A stretch of 64,000 nucleotides of DNA, taken from assembly GCA_965652025.1 (NCBI GenBank), contig CBFGTM010000009.1, forward strand, positions 17,874 through 81,873, given 5' to 3'. The stretch is from CAVVWJ01 sp965652025. GTDB taxonomy: Bacteria > Gemmatimonadota > Gemmatimonadetes > Gemmatimonadales > GWC2-71-9. A program made the translations under genes and the position numbers. This document shows, piece by piece, positions 23,961-32,386 of the stretch (positions within the stretch are counted from its first letter, which is position 1; each line of letters opens with the position of its first letter). The notes below the pieces were generated by a model, which searched no databases, was not told the origin of the DNA, and was given only the letters and a program-made list of their open reading frames with translations.

Positions 23961-24690
23961 GACTTCGTCTCCTCCCCCTGCCGGTCTTCACGTCGGCATC
24001 ATTATGGATGGCAATGGGCGGTGGGCCGCCCGGCAGGATCTTCCCCGCGGCGCGGGTCACCGGGCGGGAGCTGCAGCGGTTCGCCGGGTGGTCGAGGGCG
24101 CGCCGGCTGCTGGAATCGGCACCCTCACACTCTACGCCTTCTCCTCCGACAACTGGCGGCGGCCAGCGGTGGAAGTTGCGTGGCTGATGCGACTCTTTGG
24201 CGAACACCTCCGCAGCGAAGTAGCCCGCTGTGTGGCCAACGGGGTACGGCTGGAAATCATCGGCCGGCGTGACCGGCTGGGTTCGGCCCTGTTGCGCACC
24301 ATCGACACGGCGGAGGTGGCGACCAGCGGAGGCAGGACGCTGCTGCTTCGAATCGCGATCGATTACTCCGGCCGCGATGCCATCCTCCGGGCCGCGCAGT
24401 GTCTGCGACCGGGCGCCGTTTCCCGAGATCGCTTTGGGCGGCTCATCTCCATCGTGGATCACGGCACCCCGGTGGGCGAGCTGGATCTCCTGATTCGAAC
24501 GGGAGGTGAGCGCCGGCTCAGCGACTTCCTGCTGTGGGAGGCAGCTTATGCCGAGCTATTCTTCCTTCCTGTCATGTGGCCGGACTTCGGGGCTGAAGAT
24601 CTCCAGAGAGTAGTCCGGGAATTCGCGGGACGGGAGCGGCGCTTCGGAGGTCTGTCGGGTACGGAGGGGCGGCTGGCGGGCCAGACATAA
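23950..24690 (+). CDS. uppS: cis-prenyltransferase, undecaprenyl diphosphate synthase family
   Basis: 246 residues. The catalytic Asp motif IIMDGNGRWA is near residue 18-27, followed by GHRAGAAAVRRVVE, LTLYAFSSDNWRRP and, near the C-terminus, DLLIRTGGERRLSDFLLWEAAYAELFF, all diagnostic of Z-type isoprenyl diphosphate synthases. The enzyme extends farnesyl diphosphate to the C55 lipid carrier for envelope polymers. ATG 23950 is preferred (GAGGT upstream); TTG 23935 is possible. It is separated from cdsA/dxr-type genes, which is unusual for the housekeeping copy, so it may be an accessory enzyme controlled by the winged-helix regulator upstream. Confidence 0.9.
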   Translation: MVQRTSSPPPAGLHVGIIMDGNGRWAARQDLPRGAGHRAGAAAVRRVVEGAPAAGIGTLTLYAFSSDNWRRPAVEVAWLMRLFGEHLRSEVARCVANGVRLEIIGRRDRLGSALLRTIDTAEVATSGGRTLLLRIAIDYSGRDAILRAAQCLRPGAVSRDRFGRLISIVDHGTPVGELDLLIRTGGERRLSDFLLWEAAYAELFFLPVMWPDFGAEDLQRVVREFAGRERRFGGLSGTEGRLAGQT

Positions 24691-24777
24691 GCAGCCATTT
24701 GCCTTCCGCTCGGTCGAGTCCGGGCTCACATTCGACTTGTTCGCGCTGGGCCTCCGACCTGACTCGGGAGTGACGTT

Positions 24778-26337
24778 ATGGGAGGAAATGAAGGCACTGC
24801 CCCTCAGGGGCCGGATCTGGCGGCTGGTTTACCCGTGGATCAAGTCCCGGATGGTGCAATGCTTGCCGGACACGTCGGAAGCGAGCCCGTGCTCCTGGCT
24901 CGGCAAGCAGGACGGTGGTATGCCATCGGGGCCGTCTGCAGCCACTACAGTGGCCCTCTCGCGGAAGGACTCCTGGTCGGCGACACCGTGCGCTGTCCCT
25001 GGCATCACGCCTGCTTCAGCCTGAGAACCGGCCAGAGCCTACGCCCACCAGGGCTGAACGATGTCCCCTGCTGGCAAGTCGAGCAGCGAGGCGACCGGGT
25101 TTTCGTAACCGGTAAGGCGCCGGACCAACCCCGCAAGCAACGCATCGCAAGCGGCGGGAGTGGGGGGCCCGCTTCGGTGGTCATTGTCGGGGCCGGAGCC
25201 GCCGGGGAATGCACCGCCGAGACCCTCCGGGAAGCCGGTTACGCGGGAACGGTTACCCTGGTGGATCCCGATCCTGACGCGCCGTACGACCGGCCGAACT
25301 GTTCCAAGGACTATCTCGCCGGCACCGCCTCCGAAGATTGGATTCCGCTGCACCCCCCCGAGTTCTATCGCGATCTCGAGATCGACATCATTCGGAACCG
25401 CCGGGCGGCCAGCATTGAGCCCAAGGCTCGGCGAATCCGGTTGGACGACGGCGCGACGCTGGAGTACGGAGCGCTGGTGCTCGCCACCGGAGCGACTCCG
25501 GTGCGGCTCCCGCCTGAATTCGAGCAGAGCAAGCCCCGGGTGCACTACCTTCGCAGTTTTGCAGACAGCAAGGCGATTATCGCGGCTGCGGCCAACGCAC
25601 GGCGCGCCGTCGTCCTGGGGACCAGCTTCATCGGCCTGGAGGTGGCGGCATCCCTCCGGGCTCGAAAGCTGGAGGTTCACGTGGTCGGTCCTGATACGCG
25701 TCCCCTGGAGCGGGTGCTCGGCCCCGAGCTGGGCGACTTCATCCGGCGTCTGCACGAAGAGCACGGAGTCGTGTTCCATCTGCAGCAGAAGCCGGCTGCC
25801 ATCCGCGACGGAGTTGTCACCCTGGAGAGTGGAGAGCGGTTCGCGGCGGATCTGGTCGTGGCCGGAATCGGAGTTCGGCCCAACATCGAGCTGGCCCAAG
25901 CGGCAGGACTGGCCGTTGATCGTGGCGTGCTCGTCAATCAATGGCTCGAAACCAGCGCTCCAGGAGTGTTCGCCGCGGGTGACATTGCGCGCTGGCCCGA
26001 TCCTCGTTCAGGTGAGCCCATCCGGGTGGAGCACTGGGTCGTCGCTCAACGTCAGGGTCAAGCCGTGGCCAGGGCCATCCTCGGGGATAAGGCGCCGTTC
26101 AATCTGGTGCCCTTCTTCTGGAGCCAGCACTACGACGTGCCGATCAATTACGCGGGGCACGCCGAGCGTTGGGACAACCTTGTCGTCGACGGGGACATTG
26201 AGGCCCGAGATTGCGCCGTTCGGTATCAGTTGGATGGCCGGACCGCGGCTGTAGCAACGATCTACCGCGACCGGGAAAGCCTCGAGGTCGAACTAGCCAT
26301 GGAGCAGGCCAAGAGTTCGTCTCCGGTCCCCGCCTGA
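24778..26337 (+). CDS. Rieske [2Fe-2S] domain fused to FAD/NAD-dependent reductase (AIFM3-like)
   Basis: 519 residues with GGGAG 8 bp upstream. The Rieske domain has C54-x-H56 in VCSHYSGPL and C73PWHH76 in VRCPWHHACF. The reductase part starts about residue 130 with VVIVGAGAAGECTAETLREA, then CSKDYLAGTA, LVLATGATPVRLP, VVLGTSFIGLEVAASLRARK and VFAAGDIARWPDP. It is likely a cytoplasmic electron-transfer reductase for ferredoxin or a Rieske oxygenase; no oxygenase is in the window. Next gene starts 15 bp downstream. Confidence 0.9.
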   Translation: MGGNEGTAPQGPDLAAGLPVDQVPDGAMLAGHVGSEPVLLARQAGRWYAIGAVCSHYSGPLAEGLLVGDTVRCPWHHACFSLRTGQSLRPPGLNDVPCWQVEQRGDRVFVTGKAPDQPRKQRIASGGSGGPASVVIVGAGAAGECTAETLREAGYAGTVTLVDPDPDAPYDRPNCSKDYLAGTASEDWIPLHPPEFYRDLEIDIIRNRRAASIEPKARRIRLDDGATLEYGALVLATGATPVRLPPEFEQSKPRVHYLRSFADSKAIIAAAANARRAVVLGTSFIGLEVAASLRARKLEVHVVGPDTRPLERVLGPELGDFIRRLHEEHGVVFHLQQKPAAIRDGVVTLESGERFAADLVVAGIGVRPNIELAQAAGLAVDRGVLVNQWLETSAPGVFAAGDIARWPDPRSGEPIRVEHWVVAQRQGQAVARAILGDKAPFNLVPFFWSQHYDVPINYAGHAERWDNLVVDGDIEARDCAVRYQLDGRTAAVATIYRDRESLEVELAMEQAKSSSPVPA

Positions 26338-26352
26338 TTTGCTCGCCCGCCC

Positions 26353-27177
26353 ATGAAGATTTCCCGGCGCCGATTCCTGGCCGGCGTCGGCGCCGCCGGC
26401 GCCGCAGTCGCAGCCGATGCGTTTGGACTGGAAGCCAACCGCGTGATGGTTACCCGTCACGATGTCTACGTCCCCGGACTACCGCCGGAGCTGGATCGAC
26501 TCCGCATCGCCCAGATCACCGATGTGCATCTGCCCGGCAATCAGCTCGCGGCCCGGGCGGCAGTTCAACACATCCACCACGAGCGCCCCGAGATCGTGGT
26601 TATTAACGGTGACATGATGGAGACGGCGCGGGCCGACGACCAGGTCAGAGATTTTGTCGGGAAGGTCAGAGGAAGGCTGGCAACGGCAGCGGTTCTGGGA
26701 AACTGGGAGTATCGGGCCGGGGTGGTGGGTGATACCGCCCGGGCGACCTATCTCGGCACCGGGGTCGATCTCCTGGTCAACCAGACGAAGGTTGTGAAAA
26801 TGGGCCAGGCATCGCTGGCGCTGGTCGGGCTGGACGACATGCTCCACGGGACGCCCGACCTGGCGACAGCCCGGCGGGAGATTCAGTCGGGTGCCATCGA
26901 GATCTGGCTGATCCACGAGCCGGCCCTGGCCGACAGCCTGGCGGCCGCCGCCTCGGCTCGACCTGCATTTCTGCTGGCGGGCCACACCCACGGAGGACAG
27001 ATCCGGATTCCGTTCCTCCCAGCGTTCAAGCCCCCAGGGGCAGGGCGGTTTCTCGAAGGCTGGTACCGGGACACCCCCGCGCCGCTCTACGTATCCCAAG
27101 GAGTGGGGACCACCGGAATTCAGGCTCGATTTCGCTGCCCCGCCGAGCTGCCCGTTTTTACCCTGCGCCGGACCTGA
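26353..27177 (+). CDS. Tat-exported metallophosphoesterase
   Basis: 274 residues. A twin-arginine signal (MKISRRRFLAGVGAAGAAVA) indicates folded export. The calcineurin-like metal site is visible as ITDVHLPG (D57, H59), VINGDMMET, LGNWEYR, where the usual GNHD is NWE, and LAGHTHGGQIRIP. The family includes YkuE/YaeI-type membrane-associated phosphodiesterases that act on lipid phosphoesters; substrate inferred only. Follows the Rieske protein by 15 bp and converges on the thioesterase gene. Confidence 0.87.
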   Translation: MKISRRRFLAGVGAAGAAVAADAFGLEANRVMVTRHDVYVPGLPPELDRLRIAQITDVHLPGNQLAARAAVQHIHHERPEIVVINGDMMETARADDQVRDFVGKVRGRLATAAVLGNWEYRAGVVGDTARATYLGTGVDLLVNQTKVVKMGQASLALVGLDDMLHGTPDLATARREIQSGAIEIWLIHEPALADSLAAAASARPAFLLAGHTHGGQIRIPFLPAFKPPGAGRFLEGWYRDTPAPLYVSQGVGTTGIQARFRCPAELPVFTLRRT

Positions 27178-27192
27178 CGGTTACTGCTCGAG

Positions 27193-27705
27193 TTAGTGTC
27201 GGCCCGAGCGCGCCGAGCCCAGGTGCCGCTCCATCTCGGTGTCCATCTGCTTGCGGAGCCCGGACAGACGCACGGCGTACTGCTCCAGTGCGCGGTCCAG
27301 GTCGTCTTTGGGTGTCCACTGCGGCACCGGGGCAGGCAGACCCTCGGGACTGAGCGCTACGAAGACAATCACGCAGTGCCCGGTACGGCGCCGCGTGGGA
27401 CTCTTGGGATCGCGGGCATAGACATCCACCGCGATATCGATGCTGGTTTTGCCCGTGCGGATGACCAGCGCCTGAAGCTCGACGACCTCACCCACGTGAA
27501 TCGGCGCCAGAAAGTGTAGCCCGCCAAGGTAGACCGTGACGCAGTAGGTGCCGGTCCAGCCTGCCGCGCAGGTGTACCCCACCTGATCGATCCACTTCAT
27601 CACCGCCCCGCCGTGCACCTTCCCGCCGAAGTTGACGTCGCCCGGTTCCGCCAGGAAGCGGAGTGTTACTGCTCGCTGTGGCTCTGGCCCGCGGTCAGCG
27701 GCCAT
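27193..27705 (-). CDS. acyl-CoA thioesterase, hotdog fold
   Basis: 170 residues. The hotdog motif LAEPGDVNFGGKVHGGAVMK with the conserved Asn and Gly-rich helix WIDQVGYTCAAGWTG near residue 19-53, then GLHFLAPIHVGEVVELQALV, matches YciA/BFIT-type cytosolic thioesterases. It would hydrolyse acyl-CoA to free acid and CoA. Length is typical for a single hotdog domain; a C-terminal helix of about 40 residues extends it. It lies 6 bp downstream of the TerC gene and probably belongs to that transcript. Confidence 0.88.
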   Translation of the reverse strand: MAADRGPEPQRAVTLRFLAEPGDVNFGGKVHGGAVMKWIDQVGYTCAAGWTGTYCVTVYLGGLHFLAPIHVGEVVELQALVIRTGKTSIDIAVDVYARDPKSPTRRRTGHCVIVFVALSPEGLPAPVPQWTPKDDLDRALEQYAVRLSGLRKQMDTEMERHLGSARSGRH

Positions 27706-27711
27706 AGTCCC

Positions 27712-28473
27712 TCACACCGAGCCCGCCGGCTGGTCCTCGACGTATGGCCGCCTGAGCTTCACTGCCTTGGCCTGGACCCGCCGCAGTCTCATGTTCAGCA
27801 GCTCCACCATGACCGAGAATGCCATGGCAAAGTAGATATAGCCCCTCGGGATATGCTGGTCGAACCCTTCCGCAATGAGCGCCACACCGATCAGGATCAG
27901 GAAGCTCAGGGCCAGCATCTTGATCGTGGGATGTCTGCTGACAAACCCGCTGATGGTCCCGGAGAAGGCCATCATGAAAATGATGGCCACGACTACGGCC
28001 GCGATCATCACGCCCAGCTCATCGACCATCCCGACGGCAGTGATGACTGAATCCAGAGAGAATACGATGTCCAGCAGCATTATCTGGATCAGCACGCTGG
28101 TAAAGGATGGCCCCACTCGGGCGGATACCTCTCCCTCTTCGCCTTCCAGATTCTCATGGATCTCGTGGGTGCTCTTTGCCAGCAGGAACAGCCCACCGAG
28201 GATCAGCACCAGGTCCCGCCCGGAGATCTCCTCACCCAGGACGACAAACAGCGGTGCGGTGAGCCGAATGATCCAGGTGAGTGAGAACAGCAGCAGGATG
28301 CGGGTCAACATTGCCAGGCCGAGCCCGATGATCCGGGCACGGGCCTGCTGAGCCTGCGGCAACTTGTCGGCCAGAATCGAGATGAAGACGATATTGTCGA
28401 TGCCGAGGACGATCTCAAGCACCGTCAGGGTGGCAAAGCCGATCCAGGCCTGCGGGTCGGTGATCCAGTCCAT
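27712..28473 (-). CDS. TerC family integral membrane protein
   Basis: 253 residues with about seven hydrophobic segments. MDWITDPQAWIGFATLTVLE, ILGIDNIVFISILADKLP with conserved Asp and Asn, and IMLLDIVFSLDSVITAVGMV are the TerC signatures. Related proteins export Mn2+ or confer tellurite tolerance; specificity cannot be read here. Stop is 6 bp before the thioesterase start. Confidence 0.92.
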   Translation of the reverse strand: MDWITDPQAWIGFATLTVLEIVLGIDNIVFISILADKLPQAQQARARIIGLGLAMLTRILLLFSLTWIIRLTAPLFVVLGEEISGRDLVLILGGLFLLAKSTHEIHENLEGEEGEVSARVGPSFTSVLIQIMLLDIVFSLDSVITAVGMVDELGVMIAAVVVAIIFMMAFSGTISGFVSRHPTIKMLALSFLILIGVALIAEGFDQHIPRGYIYFAMAFSVMVELLNMRLRRVQAKAVKLRRPYVEDQPAGSV

Positions 28474-28482
28474 ATCAGGATG

Positions 28483-29043
28483 TCAGCTAAGGGTTGGGGA
28501 CTGCCGGCAGGCTGCCAGTTGGCGGGCATGATGCCGGGTGTGCACCGCCAGTAGCTGAAGCGCCTGGCGCGGCGACAATAAGCCAAAATAGGCGTGCGTC
28601 AGACGAGGTTTTGCAGGCCCGCGAGGTTTTGCAGGCCCGGCACAAGCGCCGAGCTCGGCGGTGAACAGCTCGGCCAAGCTACCGAGCTCCGTGAGTGCGG
28701 TCTGGCGGTCATCAACGACTACTCTGGGGCGGGTCTCCCTGGGTGCCCGCACGCCCGGCGGGAATGGCTTCCCCGCGAGAAGTCGTGGCAGCGCGGTGTG
28801 ACGAAGAATGAAACGGCGCAGGCGGGAGCCCCGCAGGCTCATTCCAGTCTGGCCAGCAAGCTCTCCTCGAAGCACCCGGTAGGCTTCCGCCACATGGCTG
28901 GTGACTTCGGCCGGCGTCCATTTCCCGGGTGCCATCGGACGGGTCCAGGTCTCCGGAGGGAGTGACATCGCCGACGCCTGGTACTCCTGCAGTGCGGCAG
29001 TGTGGTCAGCCAGCAGTCGGTCCCAATCAGCGGGTGGCACCAC
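28483..29043 (-). CDS. DinB family protein
   Basis: 186 residues from GTG 29043, with GGAG 7 bp upstream; a longer frame to 29091 would overlap the nuclease gene. The four-helix-bundle DinB fold is suggested by PPADWDRLLADHTAALQEYQ, KWTPAEVTSHVAEAYRVL (His of the metal site) and LSPRQALQLLAVHTRHHARQ. Such proteins bind divalent metal and some are thiol-dependent transferases. A two-copy GPAKPR motif near residue 140 is a short repeat. Function unresolved. Junction with the nuclease gene is a 1-bp overlap (TAGTG). Confidence 0.75.
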   Translation of the reverse strand: MVPPADWDRLLADHTAALQEYQASAMSLPPETWTRPMAPGKWTPAEVTSHVAEAYRVLRGELAGQTGMSLRGSRLRRFILRHTALPRLLAGKPFPPGVRAPRETRPRVVVDDRQTALTELGSLAELFTAELGACAGPAKPRGPAKPRLTHAYFGLLSPRQALQLLAVHTRHHARQLAACRQSPTLS

Positions 29044-29465
29044 TACATCGCTCCGGTGGCGAACTGCTGAGCTACGCGCAGCTCGGCCCACTCGATCTCC
29101 CCAGCGTCAACAGCCGCCCGAACCGCACGCTCTCCCGGTGTCAGTCCCGACCGGCCGGTCTTCACCTCCACGAAGATGATGCTGCGCAGCTCGCCCTCGG
29201 CCAGTCCATCGAACACCACCAGATCGATTGGGCTGCCCAGAAAGCGGATGTCTTTAGGGTTGTACGGAAATCCTGGGAGATACGGGATCAGCTGCTCGTG
29301 TATCTTGCCCGCCGTCACCGCACGACTTCTGACCACCGCGTCTTCCCGGATCAACGAGGTGTATCGCGCCTTCCAGATCAGCAGGTATATCCAGCCTGCC
29401 AGCAGACCAATAACGATACCGGCTATGAGACCGAGCGGATCTGTCGGCACGGGCTCCTCGCGCAA
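29043..29465 (-). CDS. Holliday-junction-resolvase-like endonuclease with membrane anchor
   Basis: About 140 residues; start TTG 29465 or GTG 29450. An N-terminal hydrophobic helix (LIAGIVIGLLAGWIYLLIW) precedes a restriction-endonuclease-like core with DIRFLGSPIDLVVFDG and IIFVEVKTGRSGLT, the D...ExK catalytic pattern of the Holliday-junction-resolvase-related family. Substrate unproven. The 5' end overlaps the preceding phosphodiesterase-like gene by 43 bp and its 3' end meets the DinB gene. Confidence 0.82.
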   Translation of the reverse strand: MREEPVPTDPLGLIAGIVIGLLAGWIYLLIWKARYTSLIREDAVVRSRAVTAGKIHEQLIPYLPGFPYNPKDIRFLGSPIDLVVFDGLAEGELRSIIFVEVKTGRSGLTPGERAVRAAVDAGEIEWAELRVAQQFATGAM

Positions 29466-30283
29466 TGAAGGGTTGCGGTCCTCAAAGCCTGCAGGGCACG
29501 GCGTCCCTGGTTCAGGTCCTTGATCCCGATCAGATCGACACCACCGTCCAGGAGTCGCCGGAGCAATGCTGGTTCAGCCGGCACGTTGTAAACCCGCGAT
29601 AGTCGGCGGGGGCCGGCATCGCGGAGCCGACGCAGCGCAGTCAGCCATTCGGCCAGACTGGTGGGCGGGGGTCTGCGGCCGGACCATCCGATTCTCTTGC
29701 CATAGTCCAGGCTTACCAGTCGGACCAGACTGTCAGAGCTGCCCGATTGTGGCGAACGACTGGTGACCTGCTGCTGCACCGCCAGGGCCGGCGGGGCGCT
29801 GGCAGCGAGGTGCTTCCGCGCAGGAATCCACCCCACCAGTACGACCTCTATTGCAGCGGGCCGGCCGTCAGAGGAGAGGAAGAGCTCGGAATACTGACGA
29901 AGTGCTTTGATCAAGGCATCGAACGCAGCAGGCGACCGCTCCTTGAGCTCGATATTAAGCAGAAAGGGCTCCTTTCCCGCCACTATCCGGCCGCATTGGC
30001 TGAGCCTTGCCCTGAGCGGCTCAAGGTACAGCGTGGTGAGTGAGTGCCCTCGTCGTATGACTTGGCGGTCGTGTGCCGCAAGCAAATGGCCGTCAGCCAG
30101 GAAAAGATCGACTTCTACTCCACGAAATCCCAAACTCAGGGCATCCCAGAGCGGCCGCGCGTTGGCATAATCGTTGTGAGCGTAGGCCGGGAGCGGCTCG
30201 GAATCGGGGCAGGCTACCTGGGCGACCATTGTCCCTTGAGGCGACAGCAGCAGCGCAACAAGACCAGACCAGAGCGGGGTCAT
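29423..30283 (-). CDS. secreted PI-PLC-like/Aim6-like phosphodiesterase
   Basis: 286 residues with a signal peptide (WSGLVALLLSPQGTMVAQVA). The mature start AYAHNDYANARPLWDALSLG and FRGVEVDLFLADGHLLAAHD match the TIM-barrel phospholipase-C-like family related to fungal Aim6, with His and Asp/Glu residues (H35 N36 D37 and later EVDLF) in the active site. LLNIELKERSPAAF and VDLIGIKDL follow. The likely role is periplasmic cleavage of a phosphodiester lipid or glycerophosphodiester. The start overlaps the GNAT gene stop by 4 bp; the 3' end overlaps the nuclease gene by 43 bp. Confidence 0.75.
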   Translation of the reverse strand: MTPLWSGLVALLLSPQGTMVAQVACPDSEPLPAYAHNDYANARPLWDALSLGFRGVEVDLFLADGHLLAAHDRQVIRRGHSLTTLYLEPLRARLSQCGRIVAGKEPFLLNIELKERSPAAFDALIKALRQYSELFLSSDGRPAAIEVVLVGWIPARKHLAASAPPALAVQQQVTSRSPQSGSSDSLVRLVSLDYGKRIGWSGRRPPPTSLAEWLTALRRLRDAGPRRLSRVYNVPAEPALLRRLLDGGVDLIGIKDLNQGRRALQALRTATLHCARSPCRQIRSVS

Positions 30284-30735
30284 CGATCCAAGGATTTGCG
30301 GTATGCGTGCTGGGTCTTGGTCCTGATATACCCCAAGTGCTCGTAAAATCCGTGGGATTCGGTGCGGGCAATGTTGCTGCGGACCGCGACCTGCTGGAGA
30401 CCGCGCTGGCGGGCCCAGGCTTCTACTGCTGCGACCAGCGCCCGACCGGTCCCCTGGCGGCGATGCACCTCGTCCACCACCAGACCCAGAATCTCGCAGC
30501 GGGTGCCGGACTCGAGCAGCTCCTGCTCTGACCCATGCAGCCAGCCCACCACCGTCCCGGCCGGCTGCTCGGCTACAATGACGATCTCGGTCTCCTCGTT
30601 CAACAGCCGTTCAAGGCGAAGCCTCATGGCCTCGCTGGACACGGGATATCCCAATGTTCCGCTGAGCTCCGCCAGACTGCCTGCGTCATCGGGCGTCGCC
30701 GTGCGAATGGTCCCGGCTTGGGCAGCGATAGGCAA
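30280..30735 (-). CDS. GNAT family N-acetyltransferase
   Basis: 151 residues from TTG 30735. IRTATPDDAGSLAELSGTLG, CEILGLVVDEVHRRQGTGRA (with the acetyl-CoA pyrophosphate loop RRQGTG) and ARTESHGFYEHLGYIRTKTQ are the GNAT motifs. The acceptor is unknown. It lies 3 bp downstream of the M55 peptidase and overlaps the phospholipase-like gene by 4 bp, so all belong to one transcript. Confidence 0.9.
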   Translation of the reverse strand: MPIAAQAGTIRTATPDDAGSLAELSGTLGYPVSSEAMRLRLERLLNEETEIVIVAEQPAGTVVGWLHGSEQELLESGTRCEILGLVVDEVHRRQGTGRALVAAVEAWARQRGLQQVAVRSNIARTESHGFYEHLGYIRTKTQHAYRKSLDR

Positions 30736-30738
30736 CGC

Positions 30739-31563
30739 TTACTCCACGCCGGCCAGGTTATACATGGCCCGCCACGCCCGGAACATCTCGCGGTAATCGT
30801 CGCCATCGTAGCACACGGTTCTTCCGCCTGACCGGGTGGTGCCCGGGACCAGCTCCGCCATGTCCGCCATCTGACTCACCACGAAATCGACTTCCAGGCG
30901 GATCGGGGCGCTGAACGTGAATAGCGGATGGGAACGCTGGAGCGCCGACTTGGCACCGTTGCGAATGCGCTCGCACGCCACCGACGGAGCCAGGCTACGG
31001 GCGGCGAACCGTCCAACGGCGTGCTTGACGATGACGGTCTCGACCGTGGCGCCGAGCAGCGCGCTAGCCTCTGCCGCAAGGGCCTGATCTCCGCTGACCA
31101 GAGCGACTGGCACTCCCCACGAACCGGCCATGGCGGCGTTGAGCGCCAGCTCGCCTACGGGCTTCCCATTGATCCGGGCCTGATAAACCCGGCTGGTGTA
31201 CGTGTGATCGATGATGGCATCCCGGGTGCCAGCCTGGGCGTGGTACCCGATGAACATCGCGCCATCGAACCCCTCTTCGATGCCTTGCACCATGGAGAGC
31301 CGCTTGGGTCCGCCACTCATCAGCTCGGCAGCCGGATTGAGCTCATCGGCCAGCAGATTGCGCATCAACCAGTGGCTGTCATTGACGACGACCCGGGTTG
31401 CCCCCGCCTCCAGGGCTCCGGCAATGGCGGCATTTGCCTCGGCCGTCATCAAGCGGCACGACCGGTTATACTCTGCCGCATGGCGAGGCTGGATCGGGTC
31501 GGTTTGATCTTCGTGCGCGACCCCTGCGATCCCTTCCATATCAACCGAGACGTATACCCGCAT
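30739..31563 (-). CDS. M55 family metallopeptidase (D-aminopeptidase DppA-like)
   Basis: 274 residues. MRVYVSVDMEGIAGVAHEDQ (D8, E10), VVVNDSHWLMRNLL, FIGYHAQAGT and VSGDQALAAEA are the DppA hallmarks; these residues hold two Zn ions. The enzyme removes N-terminal D-amino acids from short peptides and would recycle peptidoglycan-derived D-Ala peptides. Full length. ATG 31563 is divergent from the lipoprotein at 31611. Confidence 0.92.
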   Translation of the reverse strand: MRVYVSVDMEGIAGVAHEDQTDPIQPRHAAEYNRSCRLMTAEANAAIAGALEAGATRVVVNDSHWLMRNLLADELNPAAELMSGGPKRLSMVQGIEEGFDGAMFIGYHAQAGTRDAIIDHTYTSRVYQARINGKPVGELALNAAMAGSWGVPVALVSGDQALAAEASALLGATVETVIVKHAVGRFAARSLAPSVACERIRNGAKSALQRSHPLFTFSAPIRLEVDFVVSQMADMAELVPGTTRSGGRTVCYDGDDYREMFRAWRAMYNLAGVE

Positions 31564-31610
31564 GGCCTCTCCGGTGGCCGGTCCGGGGCGAAGAATACCG
31601 AGGACACACT

Positions 31611-32021
31611 ATGGATGCACGCAGATGGGGCCTAGCAATGGCGGTGGTCGCGCTTGCCTGCGCACCCCGAGATGATCGCGCCGAGCCGGAGCTGATCCGC
31701 GACGGGCGCACCTACACGGCATGGCTGTACGGCAGCCAGTACGAGAAGCTCTGGGACCGGTTCTCCCCGGAAATGCGGCAGACCTTCGGCTCCGTGGCGG
31801 AGCTGGCGAACTTTGCCGGTCGTGCAATCAGGAACCTGGGAAATGAGCGAGGCCAGGTCGATGAGCAAGTCAACGATGCGGCCCCCTATAAGGTCTACAG
31901 TCGCAGTGCCTCGTTCGATCGGTCCCGCCACCGGATGCTGATTGAATGGAGCCTGGCCAAGGACGGGGCGGTGACCGGGCTGGTTGTTCGTCCGGTGGTC
32001 TCGGATTCGACGCAGCCGTAA
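31611..32021 (+). CDS. small lipoprotein with DUF3887-like domain
   Basis: 136 residues from ATG 31611. The lipobox is VALAC (C19). The mature domain reads YGSQYEKLWDRFSPEMRQTF, then SRHRMLIEWSLAKDGAVTGL, the pattern of DUF3887, in which a short alpha/beta fold detects or degrades a substrate in some serine hydrolases. No catalytic residues stand out, so this looks like the stand-alone domain. Divergent from the M55 gene and convergent with the CsaA-like gene. Confidence 0.72.
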   Translation: MDARRWGLAMAVVALACAPRDDRAEPELIRDGRTYTAWLYGSQYEKLWDRFSPEMRQTFGSVAELANFAGRAIRNLGNERGQVDEQVNDAAPYKVYSRSASFDRSRHRMLIEWSLAKDGAVTGLVVRPVVSDSTQP

Positions 32022-32026
32022 CTGAG

Positions 32027-32386
32027 TCAGTATACCCGTCCGCCGAGCGGGACCTCCCGGTCCACGCCCAGCAAGACGACCTCGTCCTTGGCACTGGGAA
32101 CTCCCAGCACCAGCACCTCGGATACGAAGCCCGCAATGTTCCGGGAGCCCAGGTTGATCGCGGCAATCACCAGCCGGCCGATCAACTCTTCCGCGCCATA
32201 GAGTTCGCGCAATTGCGCATTCGAGGTCCTCTCCCCCAGCGGACCAAAGTCGATCCAGAGTTTGTACGATGGCTTGCGGGCCCGCTGGTTGGGTTCCGCT
32301 CGCAGGATTCGTCCCACCCGAAGGTCGAGGGTTCTGAATGCCTCGACCGCCGCGCTGTCGGGCTCGCTAATGGAGGAGCTCACCAC
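32027..32386 (-). CDS. tRNA-binding-domain protein, CsaA-like
   Basis: 119 residues, GTG 32386 or the next codon GTG 32383. An OB-fold tRNA-binding domain is evident: FRTLDLRVGRILRAEPNQRA, KPSYKLWIDFGPLGERTSNA, LIGRLVIAAINLGSRNIAGF and EVLVLGVPSAKDEVVLLGVD. CsaA binds tRNA and acts as an export-linked chaperone in Bacillus. It overlaps the PhzF-like gene by 20 bp and ends a three-gene minus-strand operon. Confidence 0.9.
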   Translation of the reverse strand: MVSSSISEPDSAAVEAFRTLDLRVGRILRAEPNQRARKPSYKLWIDFGPLGERTSNAQLRELYGAEELIGRLVIAAINLGSRNIAGFVSEVLVLGVPSAKDEVVLLGVDREVPLGGRVY

